Shown here in pieces: positions 21,328 through 32,114 of a DNA stretch of 64,000 nt. Made by a program: the position numbers and the translations under genes. Each line of letters begins with the position of its first letter. Position 1 is the first letter of the stretch. The notes beneath the pieces are model-generated. The model saw only the letters and a program-made list of their open reading frames with translations, made no database searches and was not told where the DNA came from. Source of the stretch: Adiantum capillus-veneris (taxonomy: Eukaryota > Streptophyta > Polypodiopsida > Polypodiales > Pteridaceae); contig CM043958.1 in assembly GCA_014529385.2 (NCBI GenBank), positions 120,321,518 through 120,385,517 on the forward strand. Reading direction: 5' to 3'.

Positions 21328-23238
21328 TTGTTTGATCCAGATAGTATGCATGATATGATTAGTGCCTCTCTTGTTGAGAAAGCCGTCCTAGAGGTTAGTC
21401 AGAAATCTCCTCTCGAGGTATCTGGCTTCGGTCCTGGTATGGACTCTCTCATCACGAAAGAGTGCCTTGATGTGTTGTTTACAGTTCAACAGGCTGCTTT
21501 CCGTAGGAAATTTCTCGTGTCTCCTCTCTCAGGATGTGATATGCTTTTGGGTATTAGATGGTTTCGTGAGCATAACCCTCTCATTGATTGGGAGGCCAAC
21601 ACTCTCACATTAAATGCCAAGAGTGACTCTCCCATGATCATTCGTGCCGAGGAGAATTTGCATTCTTTTCCTCTCATTTCTCATGTGCAAGTAAAGCGTA
21701 AACTACAACGAGGAGCACAAGCGTCATTCATCTATGCTGCTCCAGTTACCCAGAGCATTCAGGCTCCAAACAGGTATTCAGCTTTGTTTACCAAGTTTAA
21801 GCATCTCTTTTTGCAAGATGATCTTCCACCCCGTCTCCCATCCGAGCGGCCGGAGAACCATTGCATCGAGCTTACGGAGGAGGCACAGCCTGTCAGTAAG
21901 GCTCCCTACCGTTTGAACAAGACACAGGAGGAAGAGTTAGAGCGGCAACTCACGGAGTTGGTGGCTAGAGAATTCATACGTCCTAGTGTAAGCCCTTTTG
22001 CTGCTCCTATTTTGTTTGTCCGCAAGAAAGATGGTTCGTCTCATTTGTGTGTTGATTACATGGCATTGAACTAGATGACCGTCAAGAACAAGTTTCCGAT
22101 GCCTCGCATTGAGTATATCCTTGAGAGGCTCAATGGGGCAAAGGTTTTCAGTACGGTCGATCTCAAGAGTGGATACCATCAGGTATGGGTATTCAAAGGC
22201 AACATCTTCAAAACCGCTTTTTGCATAGAGCGAGGGCAATGGGAGTATGTTGTTATGCCTTTTGGGTTGACAGGTGCCATGGGTACATTTAATCGTCTCG
22301 TGTTAGGCCGTTTCGGCGATATGGTTGGTGTATGTGTGTTCATCTTTCTTGATGTTATTCTCATTTTTTCTGCATCATGGGAACAACACGAAAAGGATGT
22401 CGAAAGGGTACTAACCCGTTTGGATGAGTGTCAGTTGTACATTGCAACTAAGAAATCTGAGTTTTTTCTCAGTGAAGTTACTTATCTTGGTTATATCATT
22501 TCTGCAGAAGGTGTCAAGCTCGACCCCGCGAAGGTGGAACATGTACGTAATTGGGATTTGCCCAATACTGCATATGATGTGCGTTCCTTTCTTTGTTCAT
22601 GTCAAGCATATAGTTCGCACATAGAGAATTTTGCACGCATTGCCGCACCTATGACTGATGTTTTGAAAGGGGTAAAGACTCGCCGTCAGCGTGTAGACTT
22701 GTCCGAAGCAGCCATTGAGGCTTTCGCAGCTTTCAAGGTTGTGGTGACAGAAGCACTGTGTCTTATCCTTGCCTCTTGGGATGACCCCTTTGAGGTATGG
22801 ACGGATGCGAGCAATGTCGCCATAGGCACTTTGCTTCAGCAACATGGTTGTCCCGTAGCTTTCCTTAGTCGGAAGCTCAATAGTGCAGAAAAGAACTATT
22901 CAGTTTATGATAAAGAACTTTTGTCTGTCATTCACTCTCTTAAGCATTGGAAGCATTTTCTTTGTGGTAAAGAGTTTACAGTTCGCACAGATCACCAAGC
23001 CCTCAAGTGGCTCCAGTCTATGCCTAGTGCACATTGGAGTGATCGCTTAGCACGGTGGTCACGATTTTTTGAGCAATTTGGAGATTTGATTGAGTATGTG
23101 CTTGGAAAAGCTAACCCTGTTGCAGATGCGTTGAGTTGCAAAGGACAGATTTTGGCTCTTGAGTCAAGATTCACAATTTCTATTGATGGTGCGTCTTTTG
23201 ACAGCATGAAGAACCAGTGTGAATTTCGAGTTTGGTAA
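21328..23238 (+). pseudogene. Protease, reverse transcriptase and RNase H of chromovirus A
   Basis: 21328-22074 begins with a degenerate protease (L-F-D-P-D-S-M-H-D-M-I-S in place of a D-S-G-A-like site; M-L-L-G-I-R-W-F) and runs into RT (L-F-V-R-K-K-D-G-S, C-V-D-Y-M-A-L-N) up to a TAG at 22072. The next frame (22075-23238) continues without a gap: T-V-K-N-K-F-P-M-P-R-I, D-L-K-S-G-Y-H-Q, M-P-F-G-L-T. The active-site box reads F-L-D-V (22345-22356) instead of [YF]-[LI]-D-D. RNase H has W-T-D-A-S-N, Y-D-K-E-L-L-S-V and R-T-D-H-Q-A-L-K-W. The TAG stands where related elements usually have Lys. Confidence 0.85.
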
Positions 23239-24652
23239 GCAATGGTTGCAGGCTCTTGCTTCCCAAGGGCCAAGCAATTATCTCATTCGTGATGGATTGT
23301 TGTATTTTCGTCAACGTCTATGTGTGTTGCCCTCTCTTAGGCCAACCATATTGCATGATGCACATGACTCTCACGGGTAGGCACAGGGGAATGAACACCA
23401 CTTTGGAAAAAATAGAAAGATTCTTTTATTGACCTAAAATGCGAAAAGATGTGTTTCGTTATGTCACACAGTGCACTATATGTCAAAAGGTAAAAGCTCC
23501 TCGGGGTAAGCAGCAAGGCCTCTTGCTTCCGCTGCGTATTCTCGATTGACCTTTTCAAGATATTTCCATGGATTTTTGTGACTAACTTTCCACCTAGTTT
23601 GCATTCCAGGAACACTCAATGTTTGACAATTGTTGATCGTTTCAGCAAGTTTTGCATGTTAATTCCTTGTAAGGCCACAGTCACAGTACAAGATGTAGCA
23701 CGGTTGCTGATCAAGTATTGGTACCCTCTCTGTGGTTTGCCAAAATCAATTGTTTCAAATTAGGGATGTTAAGTTTACATCCAATTTTTGGCGCGCACTC
23801 TTTGAAAATTTTGGCACTAAGTTGAATTTTCCATCGGCTTTTCATCCACAGTCAGATGGTCAGACATAGATTTACAATCAGTTGGCTTTGGATGTTTTAA
23901 AGTTATATGTGCATGATCAACAGTCTCATTGGGAGCTCTATCTCCCATTGGGTCAAGCTATTTTGAATAACTCTTATTCCTCTGCCATTGGTCGAACTCC
24001 GTATGAGGCAGCTTTTTGCCGTCCATTCCAGTCACTTTTGACTTGCTCGGTCAGTCAAATGCCTGATGCCAATGCTGAAAGTCAGTCATTGGATGAGATT
24101 TCTGAGAGTGTGAAGCTTCGGCTAAGCAAGGCTCAGGAATCTTATTCATAGCAGGCAAATAAGCATCGTCAGGATGTGTCGATCAAGGAAGGGGATTGGG
24201 TGTATTTAAGAATCATGAAGCAACGTCTTAAGCAAGTTGGAAAGAAGTGTCCAAAGTTGTCTTTTAGAATGTATGGTCTATTTCCACTCATTAAAAAGAT
24301 AAATGAGGTTTCGATGAAATTGCAATTGCCTAACTCATGGTCAATGCACAACGTCTTCCATGTTTATTGGTTGAAAGTGTTTCAGGGAACGCCTCCAAAG
24401 GACATTTCGGAAGAAGAAGAACCTGAGATCATCGATGAAGCAGAAGTCATGGAGCCGGAGCAAGTGTTGTTACATCGGTTTCGACATGGTTCAAAGACGC
24501 AAGTGAGACAATACTTTTTGAAGTTCAAAGATCGAGGAACCCACGAAGGTGTGGGTAGACGAAGAGTTTTTCTAAGATTACCCAGAGTTGTTGGTAGACT
24601 ACAAAGAAGCCATGCAGCTCGGTACCAATACCTCACTTTAAAAAGGAGGGGA
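23239..24652 (+). pseudogene. Integrase and chromodomain of chromovirus A
   Basis: Several frames together show the integrase zinc region (H...H with C-T-I-C-Q-K-V-K near 23470), the catalytic core pieces C-L-T-I-V-D-R-F-S-K-F and [10 protein letters not shown], then Y-E-A-A-F-C-R-P-F-Q. The C-terminal part is at 24176-24640 (K-E-G-D-W-V-Y-L-R, I-N-E-V-S-M-K-L-Q-L-P, V-F-H-V-Y-W-L-K). A broken chromodomain (V-L-L-H-R-F...Q-Y-F-L-K-F-K-D) ends it. Stops occur at about 23433, 23530, 23761 and 24150. Confidence 0.75.
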
Positions 24653-25661
24653 TGTCACGTGCACATGTGGACAAGCTACTTCATGACAAGGGTTCAATTA
24701 GCCTAGCTTAGGAAGTTTTCTGGCACTTTTGTGAGTCTGTTGGCAGACCGTGCATGTCCAGGCACTTAGAGTAGATGCATATCCTCTGGTTGCACACAAC
24801 ATGATCATCAACATTACCATCAAAATCCATCAGGAGCATTTTCTAGTGCACAGAACCTATTTTCCCTATTTTAGCCATTTTTCACTTATTATTTTTAAGT
24901 GACTTTTGTTGGGAATTGGGTAGGGCAATTGAGCCAAGCAAATATAAAAGAAAACCTAGCGCTAGTGGAATCTGGCAGAAGGAGGAAGGAGAGCACAGGC
25001 ACCAAGCCAGCAGGCCCTCTGGATAGCTTCTCATGCAAGAACCCCCCCCCAAACAAGAAACCCTAACGTTTTCAGCCTTGAAACGTTGGCGTTTTCAGCC
25101 CTGTACTATCAGCGTTTTCAGCAAGCAATTCAGCGATTCAAGATCAGCAAGTTAGTGTTTTTCCAAGCCAGCAAAACCAACGAATCCAGGCCAGCAAAAC
25201 AGCGTTTTTCAGCCAGCCAAATCAGCGTTTTGGACAGCATGAAATCAGTGTTTTCAGCAGTTAGAGAAACAGCCAGCAGATAGCATTTCAGCCATACGTC
25301 ATCGCGGCTCTCGTCGTCGCCATCGTCTCCAATCTAGATCCACATTGCATCACAGCCTCACGAACTTGTATCGGCATCTTGTACCGGATTTGTGCAATCA
25401 ATAGCATAGACCTCTCTCGCCATTGAGAGAGGGGCCCTTGGAGGAGGGTTTGACACCTTGTTTGGTGTCGTATTCTTCTCTCTCTATCTCTCAGTCTCAG
25501 CACCTTCATTCACAGTGTTTATCCACTTTGTTTGTGATCACTTGCACTCTCTCATTAAAGGAACAGAAGGCTCTCCCTTCCGTTAGTAAAAGGAACCTTG
25601 AGCACAGTTCGGAGTACTCATCTTGAGCAAAGTTCAACATTCACTTCCGCTGCACCTTACA
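24653..25661 (+). repeat. 3' LTR of chromovirus A
   Basis: 1,009 bp, the same ends as 18452-19395, with additional sequence including a TATAAAAG-like box at about 24941. Such a box could be the LTR promoter, which would make the 5' LTR copy a deletion derivative. Confidence 0.9.
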
Positions 25662-25666
25662 GTGAA

Positions 25667-25957
25667 GATGTGTCAAGGATTCTATGTTCCTTGACAAATG
25701 TTCTCTACATAGCAATGAGAACGAATCACACTCCCAAGGAGGGTTGGACCCTCAAATTAAAATCTCACTAGAGTCTAGACTTACGGAACAAATTCTTTGC
25801 AATGCTCTAAGTCACCCATCATATGATGCATTAAAAGTGGCTGATCTGGATGGTCAGAAACCTCCTCTAGATGCTTTAGTGAGCCATTTAATGTGACACA
25901 TCAAAAGCATCTCCTCTAGGTGGTCTACCAGATTTTTCCAATCACAATGCTCCAACC
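25667..25957. other. Intron sequence between chromoviruses A and B
   Basis: About 290 bases with a small open frame (25684-25896) of no recognisable family, truncated by the chromovirus B insertion. Confidence 0.35.
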
Positions 25958-25962
25958 ATTCC

Positions 25963-26477
25963 TGTCACAAAGTGATGACGTGGCGGATAGCAGAAACCCT
26001 AAAATTCTTGCAAACCCTAATTTCCGGAAATCGCGGAGGCTGAAAAAAAAAAAAAAGATGAGCGACGCAAATTTTGCTTTTTCTCTACCTAATGAGAAAG
26101 AGAGAGAGAATGCTTTTGCTTTCAAGTTTTGACTCTCTGTGAGAGAGAGAGAGAGAGAGCAATTGCTTTTGATTTGAAGCTTTTGGGGCTCTGCTTTTGG
26201 GCATCCCTTGTAACCTTTAAATTAGTGGTGAGGGCCTCACTTCTCAGAGCATCTGGACGCAGAGTCTGAGAGTGAACCCCGAGCCACTCTCTTGTACTTT
26301 GATCTGATTAATATAAAAAGAAATACCGAAAGGGGCGTCAGTCTTTGGAGCCAATATCTCTAGGCACGGAACTCCGCCGGGCCAATGTAAATCTATTGTG
26401 ATCTGTGACTTGTTTTGAAGTGGTTATTTGGTGCTGTCGCGGTTGATTCTTGACTTGGAGCGTCCAAGTCTGTTACA
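25963..26477 (+). repeat. 5' LTR of chromovirus B
   Basis: 515 bp. It contains an A14 run after TCGCGGAGGCTG, (GA)n near 26141-26158, and AAATACCGAAAGGGGCG (about 26323), a block also found in the solo LTR at 42306-43744. Confidence 0.92.
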
Positions 26478-26549
26478 GTGGTATCAGAGCACGCCCGATT
26501 TCTCTTCTGCGGGAAATCCGATCCCCAATTTTTTTTCCCGCGGTACCTA

Positions 26550-27458
26550 TGGCTTCACGCAAGGATCAGTCGACTCCCTCTGCATCTGGAGATGCGGGCT
26601 GGGATCACAACGAAGATTCAGGCAGAGAGTATGGCCCGTCGGCCTACTCAGGCGGAGAGACAAGAGATGGAGCGTCGTCAATTAATCGGCGATGCAACGA
26701 AGATGATGCTCAGTTTTGCGAAGGATCCGAAATTGGCAAAATATATGAGCGAGACTTCTTTTCAGGAAGTGCATGAACAGTGGCAGAAAACCACTACACC
26801 ACCATTGAAACCCGCTCTCAAGAAACTTTCTGATTACAAGAAATATTCAGAGAAGGAATTAGAAGAGGTGGTTGATGCACGGATGGCCCAGCTTTTTGAC
26901 GCGCAAAAGAAAGCCAAAAAGCACGGCAAAAAGCAGAAGAAAAGCACTGACTTCCTGGGATATTTGGGTCGTCAGTCGACTATTGACAAGGCAAAGAAAC
27001 AGAAGAAGCGTGTTCGATTTGAAGGAGTACCCAATTCTTCTTCTTCTTCTTCTTCTGACAGTTCTTCTAGCTCTTCAGATTCGAGCGAAGAAGACAGAAA
27101 AGGTAAAAATTGAAGCAAGAAACAAAGCTTCGGAAAGGGCAAGAAAAAGCCAAAGAAGGCTAAATCTCGCCCCGAGCCTGATAGTTCTACTGAGGACTCG
27201 TTTATAGACAGCTCAGATTCTGATGATGGAAACTTCTATGCGAACAAGAAGAATTTTTACAAAGCCAACCAATATGACTTTCTCAAAGATAAAAGCAAGA
27301 AAGTCCGAGAGTTTAAGGAAGGTGGCCACTCGATCAAGTTTGATACTTTTTCAGGATACTCAGATGCTTCGAAGGCTTTGTCTTTTATACAGCAGTTTGA
27401 CATCGCTTTTGCGGGAGGACGCTATTCAGAGCACTCCAAGATTCAGAGAGCTGCCTCT
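26550..27458 (+). pseudogene. Gag N-terminal part of chromovirus B
   Basis: The frame starting M-A-S-R-K-D-Q-S-T-P (26550) shifts to one with A-R-R-P-T-Q-A-E-R-Q-E-M-E-R-R and a Lys-rich stretch ending in (Ser)n at 27030-27090, encoded by TCT repeats. After a stop at 27111, F-K-E-G-G-H-S-I-K-F-D-T-F-S-G-Y appears near 27315-27362 in another frame, the start of the capsid domain. The copia element interrupts it at 27458. Confidence 0.7.
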
Positions 27459-27744
27459 TGTTGGGTTAAAGGCCTAAATAACCCCTTTTTATACATTTTT
27501 ATACTTTGTTCAGGTTCATATTAAACCTGGACACATTTTTTAAAGGTTACTTATAATAACAGTGGGAAAACTCAAAACTCATTTATTGAGGAAAAAACTC
27601 ATTTATTGAGTTTTCCCCAGAAGCGTGAGCCCTCTCTCTTCTGCTAGTGCTTCCTCTCCTGTTGGCCTTCGCCTCCCCTCTCTGCACACACACCTCACTT
27701 CCTCGCGTGCTCTTTCACTTGCACACACCGCCGCGCGCTCATCA
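27459..27744 (+). repeat. 5' LTR of the copia element
   Basis: 286 bp. It contains a tandem duplication of AACTCATTTATTGAG (about 27574-27612) that is single in the 3' LTR. Confidence 0.9.
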
Positions 27745-28319
27745 ACTGGTATCAGAGCCCGATTAGGGTTTGCCCCCAAACCTGCAAACGCTGAATTTCA
27801 GCCAAGAAGGTCAACTTTCACGCGAGATTTTGCTATTTCATCGCCAAAGGACTCGTCCCCGGACACTAGAGAGCTCCCGGCAACCAAAATTGACCTAAAA
27901 CATGCTGAAATTAGGTCAAAAATAGGAAATTACAGGTTATGACAGCAAAATACAGGTTTTACAAATGATGTATTAAGGTGTGTGAATACTTTTGCTAAGT
28001 CCCCGTTACTCGAAAACCTTGAAATTGCCGAAAAACAAGCTCTAAAACAGGTGTTTTAAGCAAATTTCAGATTTACGTAGGTTTTTGCAAGTGTTTTTAT
28101 GGTGCGATTACATTGGGGAAAGTGCAAATTGATGCAATCTATGCACATTTGACAAATTTTATCGATGTATGACCATTTGTGGCTCAATTTCATGCAATTT
28201 TGATGCTACAAATTGGGGCTTTTGCGCTTACATGCTTCTAAAGGTTGTGTATTAGCCTTATGTATGTCTTCTGAGGCTAAAAACAACTAAATTTGTTGTT
28301 TTCGATGCAAGCAAAGGCA

Positions 28320-28690
28320 AGGGTGATGTGACTTGCTATCAATGTGGCAGGAAAGGTCACAAGAAACCCGATTGCAGGTACTATAAAGCTGAGTTAGAAA
28401 GAAAAAAGAATGGCGGAGACAAAAAGAAAGAGAAGAAGGAAGTCAAGGCAGATGCATAGGATAGCTCAAAGGACAAAGAGAAGGCCAATGTGGCTTCTAG
28501 TGTTGTGATTGAGGAGCTGTCAGATATAGAGGACATCTTGTGTGCCACTTTGTCAGATGATGATGCCTATGACTATGATGCCTCTCTCAATGTTCATTCA
28601 CAGGACATGCAGATCACGAAGAGTGACCTTATTGATGCTTTGTTGACTGTCAATGATGCATTGCCCAGACTTGGATTGTTGATTCCGGTG
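28320..28690 (+). pseudogene. Copia gag remnant with zinc knuckle
   Basis: C-Y-Q-C-G-R-K-G-H-K-K-P-D-C (about 28333-28376) is the CCHC nucleocapsid motif. A Lys-rich stretch and a TAG at 28457 follow, then an acidic linker (E-E-L-S-D-I-E-D-I). No capsid domain precedes it, so most of Gag was deleted. Confidence 0.75.
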
Positions 28691-31158
28691 CTTCATTTCA
28701 TGTGACTCCTATCAAGGAGTGTTTCTCTACTTTTGATGTAGGCAAGCGTGGCCATGTATACCTTGGAAACAATTATGCATGTTCCATTGAGGGTATTGGC
28801 ACTGTGCATCTCTCCATAGATGGCACAAATGAGCTTGTCTTGCATGATGTTAGATATGTGCAGGGAATCAAGAAGAGTCTGCTTTCTGTTGGTCAGATGG
28901 ATATGCATGGTTACAGCATCTTGTTTGAGAGAGGATCATGGAAAATGACCATAGGCTCAAGGCTGATTGTAAAGGGCACAAAGAAAGGGACACTTTACTG
29001 CATGCATGGAAAGGCCGTGTTGGGCAAGTTTATTGCATTGGTTGAAATTAACTCTCACATGGAGTTGTGGCACAAGAGGCTTGGCCATATGAGCCAAAAG
29101 GGCCTTTCTAAGCTTTGTACTTTGAACAAGCTTGATGCTAAAGGCACAAAGCTTGATTTTTGTAATGAATGTCAATATGGCAAGCAAGTAAAGCGTTCTT
29201 ATTACTCTGGTGTCTTTCGTAAATCTTGTGTGCTTGATCTTGTACATTCTGATGTATGTAGCATGCCTACTAAGTCTATGGGTGGTGCATGTTATTTTGT
29301 CTCCTTTGTTGATGATCATTCTAGGAAAATTTGGGTTTATTTGCTTAAGTCTAAGGATGAAGCCTTTGTTGCGTTTAAGAAATTTCATGCATTTGTGACC
29401 ACCCAAACAAGTAGAAAGCTAAAATGCTTGCGTACAGACAATGGGGGGGAGTACACAAGTGCTGAATTTAACAAGTTTTGTGAAAGTTTGGGCATTAAGA
29501 GGGAGCTTACTGTGCCATACAGCCCCTCTTCTAATGGTGTGGCTGAAAGATTAAATAGGACACTTTGTGAGAGGGTGAGATGCATGCTGTCCACAACTAA
29601 TCTCTCTCATGGATTTTGGGGAGAAGCTTTGAAAACTACAGTGCATATATGCAATCGATCCCCTCACATGTCTTTGAAAGGTGACATCCCTGAAGAGGTT
29701 TGGTCTGGCAAGCCTGCTTCATATGATCACTTACGCATTTTTGGTTGCGAAGCTTTTGTGCATGTTAGACCTGAGTTGAGGAGTAAACTAGATGCGAAGT
29801 CCATTAAAGGCCTCTTCATGGGATATGGTGAAGAAGGCGAAATGGGTTACAGGATTTGGTTACCTCAGCTCAAAAGGGTTGTACGCAGCCGGGATGTTGT
29901 TTTTAATGAGGCAAGGTTGCTCGAAAAGAATTGTGCCTCAAAGCATGACCATAAAAGGGTGAAATTTCAGCATGACCAGCCACCTGTTAGGCCTATTTTT
30001 GACCCTCAGGATGCACCACAAATGGCTGAAAATGTAGATGATCTAGTGGTCTTTGAGCCAGATGGTGTTGAACAGCAAATTGAGGCTCCTGAAGGGCATT
30101 TGCAGCCAAGAAACAATGCTGAAAATGATGTACAGCAGCCCATTGTTGATGATTTTGTCGTGCCACCTGATGTAAACCCATTGCCGGATAATGTGGATCA
30201 TTGGGTGAGGCGGTCTACTCGTCAAAGACGGCCTGTGAGTCGATATGACCCCTCTTTGCATTACATTGTGTTGACAGATGAGGGAAAGCCTCTTACGTAT
30301 AAAGAGGCAAAGACATGTGAGCACAGCGACAAGTGGGAGCTTGCTATGCAGGAAGAGATTAAAGCTTTGCATGCTAATCATACTTGGGATTTGGTTGAAT
30401 TGCCCAAAGGAAGGAAGGCTATTCCTAACAAATGGGTGTATAAAATCAAAACTGTTGATGCAAAACCCAAGTATAAGGCAAGGCTTGTGGCAAAGGGATA
30501 TGTTCAAACCAAGGGCATAGACTTTCAGGAAGTGTTCTCTCCTGTTGTGAAGATGACCACTTTGCGTGTATTGTTTGCCATTGTGGCTGCTCTTGATTTG
30601 GAAATGGACCAAATGGATGTACATACCGCTTTCTTGCATGGTGATGTGGAAGAAGAGATTTACATGAAGCAACCTGAGGGTTTTGTCATCCCTGGCAAGG
30701 AACATTTGGTATGTATGCTCAATAGAAGCTTGTATGGGTTGAAACAATCATGTAGACAGTGGTACAAGAAGTTTGATCCCTTCATGCTTAAACATGGTTA
30801 CAAAAGAAGCCATGCAGACCATTGTTTGTATACCAAACGTGATGAGGATGGCAGCCAGATCATTCTTGTGCTCTATGTAGACGATATGTTGATAGCTGCA
30901 AAGAAAAGAAGCACTGTAGATACTCTTAAAGGGCAGCTGAAATCTGCGTTTTCAATGAAAGACCTTGGGGCAGCTGAACATATACTTGGAGTGCGTGTTA
31001 CACGGCAAAGAGACAAGCGCCTATTGTATTTGTCGCAAGAAAAGTACATTGAAAAGATGCTGGACAGATTTAACATGGCTGAAGCAAAGCCTCTTGGTGT
31101 GCCATTACAGTCATATGTTAAAATCTCCAAGGATGATTGTCCCAAGTCAAGCCAATGA
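28672..31158 (+). CDS. Copia Pol: protease, integrase, reverse transcriptase (long open frame)
   Basis: Open from the protease site W-I-V-D-S-G-A-S-F-H (28672) to 31158. Next come the gag-pre-integrase L-W-H-K-R-L-G-H-M-S, the integrase core with H-S-D-V and D-D-H-S-R-K-I-W-V-Y, T-D-N-G-G-E-Y and V-P-Y-S-P-S-S-N-G-V-A-E-R, and RT from W-V-Y-K-I-K through V-H-T-A-F-L-H-G-D, S-L-Y-G-L-K-Q-S and Y-V-D-D (30874-30885). Catalytic residues of protease, integrase and RT all look present. It is the best preserved retroelement frame in the window. The usual first-Met start is absent because Gag-Pol was one frame upstream. Confidence 0.9.
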   Translation, partial: WIVDSGASFHVTPIKECFSTFDVGKRGHVYLGNNYACSIEGIGTVHLSIDGTNELVLHDVRYVQGIKKSLLSVGQMDMHGYSILFERGSWKMTIGSRLIVKGTKKGTLYCMHGKAVLGKFIALVEINSHMELWHKRLGHMSQKGLSKLCTLNKLDAKGTKLDFCNECQYGKQVKRSYYSGVFRKSCVLDLVHSDVCSMPTKSMGGACYFVSFVDDHSRKIWVYLLKSKDEAFVAFKKFHAFVTTQTSRKLKCLRTDNGGEYTSAEFNKFCESLGIKRELTVPYSPSSNGVAERLNRTLCERVRCMLSTTNLSHGFWGEALKTTVHICNRSPHMSLKGDIPEEVWSGKPASYDHLRIFGCEAFVHVRPELRSKLDAKSIKGLFMGYGEEGEMGYRIWLPQLKRVVRSRDVVFNEARLLEKNCASKHDHKRVKFQHDQPPVRPIFDPQDAPQMAENVDDLVVFEPDGVEQQIEAPEGHLQPRNNAENDVQQPIVDDFVVPPDVNPLPDNVDHWVRRSTRQRRPVSRYDPSLHYIVLTDEGKPLTYKEAKTCEHSDKWELAMQEEIKALHANHTWDLVELPKGRKAIPNKWVYKIKTVDAKPKYKARLVAKGYVQTKGIDFQEVFSPVVKMTTLRVLFAIVAALDLEMDQMDVHTAFLHGDVEEEIYMKQPEGFVIPGKEHLVCMLNRSLYGLKQSCRQWYKKFDPFMLKHGYKRSHADHCLYTKRDEDGSQIILVLYVDDMLIAAKKRSTVDTLKGQLKSAFSMKDLGAAEHILGVRVTRQRDKRLLYLSQEKYIEKMLDRFNMAEAKPLGVPLQSYVKISKDDCPKSSQ

Positions 31159-31824
31159 CATGCAAAGTGTGCCTTATGCTTCAGCTTGTGGTTCACTTAT
31201 GTATGCTATGGTTGCTACTAGGCCTGACATAGCCATGCAGTGGGAGTTGTGAGCCGGTTTATGGCTAATCTAGGCAAGTTGCATTGGGATGCAGTGAAGT
31301 CCACTATGAGGTACTTGAAAGGGACTAAAACCAAATGCCTCTGCTATGGTAAAGGACCAATGGAGTTGAAGGGATTTTGTGACTCTGACATGGCTGGTGA
31401 TGTGGATACACGGAAATCCACAAGTGGCTATGTATTTACTCTTGCTGGAGGTGCTGTTTCATGGTGTTCTAGTTTGCAAAAGATTGTTGCATTGTCTACT
31501 AGAGAGGCTGAATATATTTCAGCCACTGAGGCTTCCAAAGAAGCTATTTGGTTAGCACGCCTATGCAATGAGTTTGGCTTGCCTGCCAAGGCACCTATGC
31601 TTGGTTGTGATAGCCAGAGTGCTATATGTCTGGCAAAGAACGCCATGTTTCATGCACGTACAAAGCATAGTGATGTGCGGTATCCCTTCATACGAGAAGT
31701 GCTTGAGGATGGCCTTATTACATTGGTTAAGGTCCATACATCACAAAATCCAGCCGATGCTCTCACTAAGTGCTTACCCAAAGCACAACATCATCTATGC
31801 ATAGAGATGGTGGGAGTCACGTAG
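31152..31824 (+). pseudogene. Copia RNase H, frameshifted
   Basis: Two shifts split it: at about 31150 (Pol stop, then Y-A-S-A-C-G-S-L-M-Y-A-M-V-A-T-R-P-D-I-A) and at about 31240 (V-G-V-V-S-R-F-M-A-N). The main part at 31240-31824 has K-G-F-C-D-S-D-M-A-G-D, S-T-S-G-Y-V-F, S-T-R-E-A-E-Y and Q-N-P-A-D-A-L-T-K. One-base losses explain both breaks. Confidence 0.8.
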
Positions 31825-31859
31825 CTTAAAGGTTCCATTTATGCCTTTAAGTGGGAGGT

Positions 31860-32114
31860 TGTTGGGTTAAAGGCCTAAATAACCCCTTTTTGTACATTTT
31901 TATAGTTATTTTGAACCTGGACACATTTTTTAAAGGTCACTTATAATAAAAGTGGGAAAACCCAAAACTCACTTATTGAGTTTTTCCCAAAAACGTGAGC
32001 CCTCTCTCTTCTGCTAGCGCTTCCTCTCCTGCTGGCCTTCGCCTTCCCTCTTTGCACACACACTGCACTTCCTGGCGTGCTCTTTCACTTGCACACACTG
32101 CCGTACGCTCATCA
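31860..32114 (+). repeat. 3' LTR of the copia element
   Basis: 255 bp, the same ends as the 5' LTR and missing the internal duplication. Confidence 0.9.

Larger units (their letters stand above)
18452..25661 (+). mobile_element. Ty3-type chromovirus A, complete but mutated
   Basis: 7,210 bp with LTRs at 18452-19395 and 24653-25661 (TGTCACGTG...CCTTACA). The primer site TGGTATCAGAGC is at 19397-19408 and the purine tract AAAAAGGAGGGGA at 24640-24652. TSDs are GTGAT (18447-18451) and GTGAA (25662-25666), one mismatch. The order is gag, protease, RT, RNase H, integrase, chromodomain. In-frame stops, frameshifts and a changed RT active site show it is inactive. It lies in the GT90 intron in the same orientation as the gene. 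Confidence 0.9.
27459..32114 (+). mobile_element. Ty1/copia element nested in chromovirus B
   Basis: 4,656 bp with LTRs 27459-27744 and 31860-32114 (TGTTGGGTTAAAGG...CTCATCA), primer site TGGTATCAGAGC at 27747-27758 and purine tract AAGTGGGAGGT at 31849-31859. The order protease, integrase, RT, RNase H is typical of copia. Most of gag is missing: after a non-coding 27760-28300 only the zinc knuckle remains. It shares the orientation of its host element. Confidence 0.92.
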
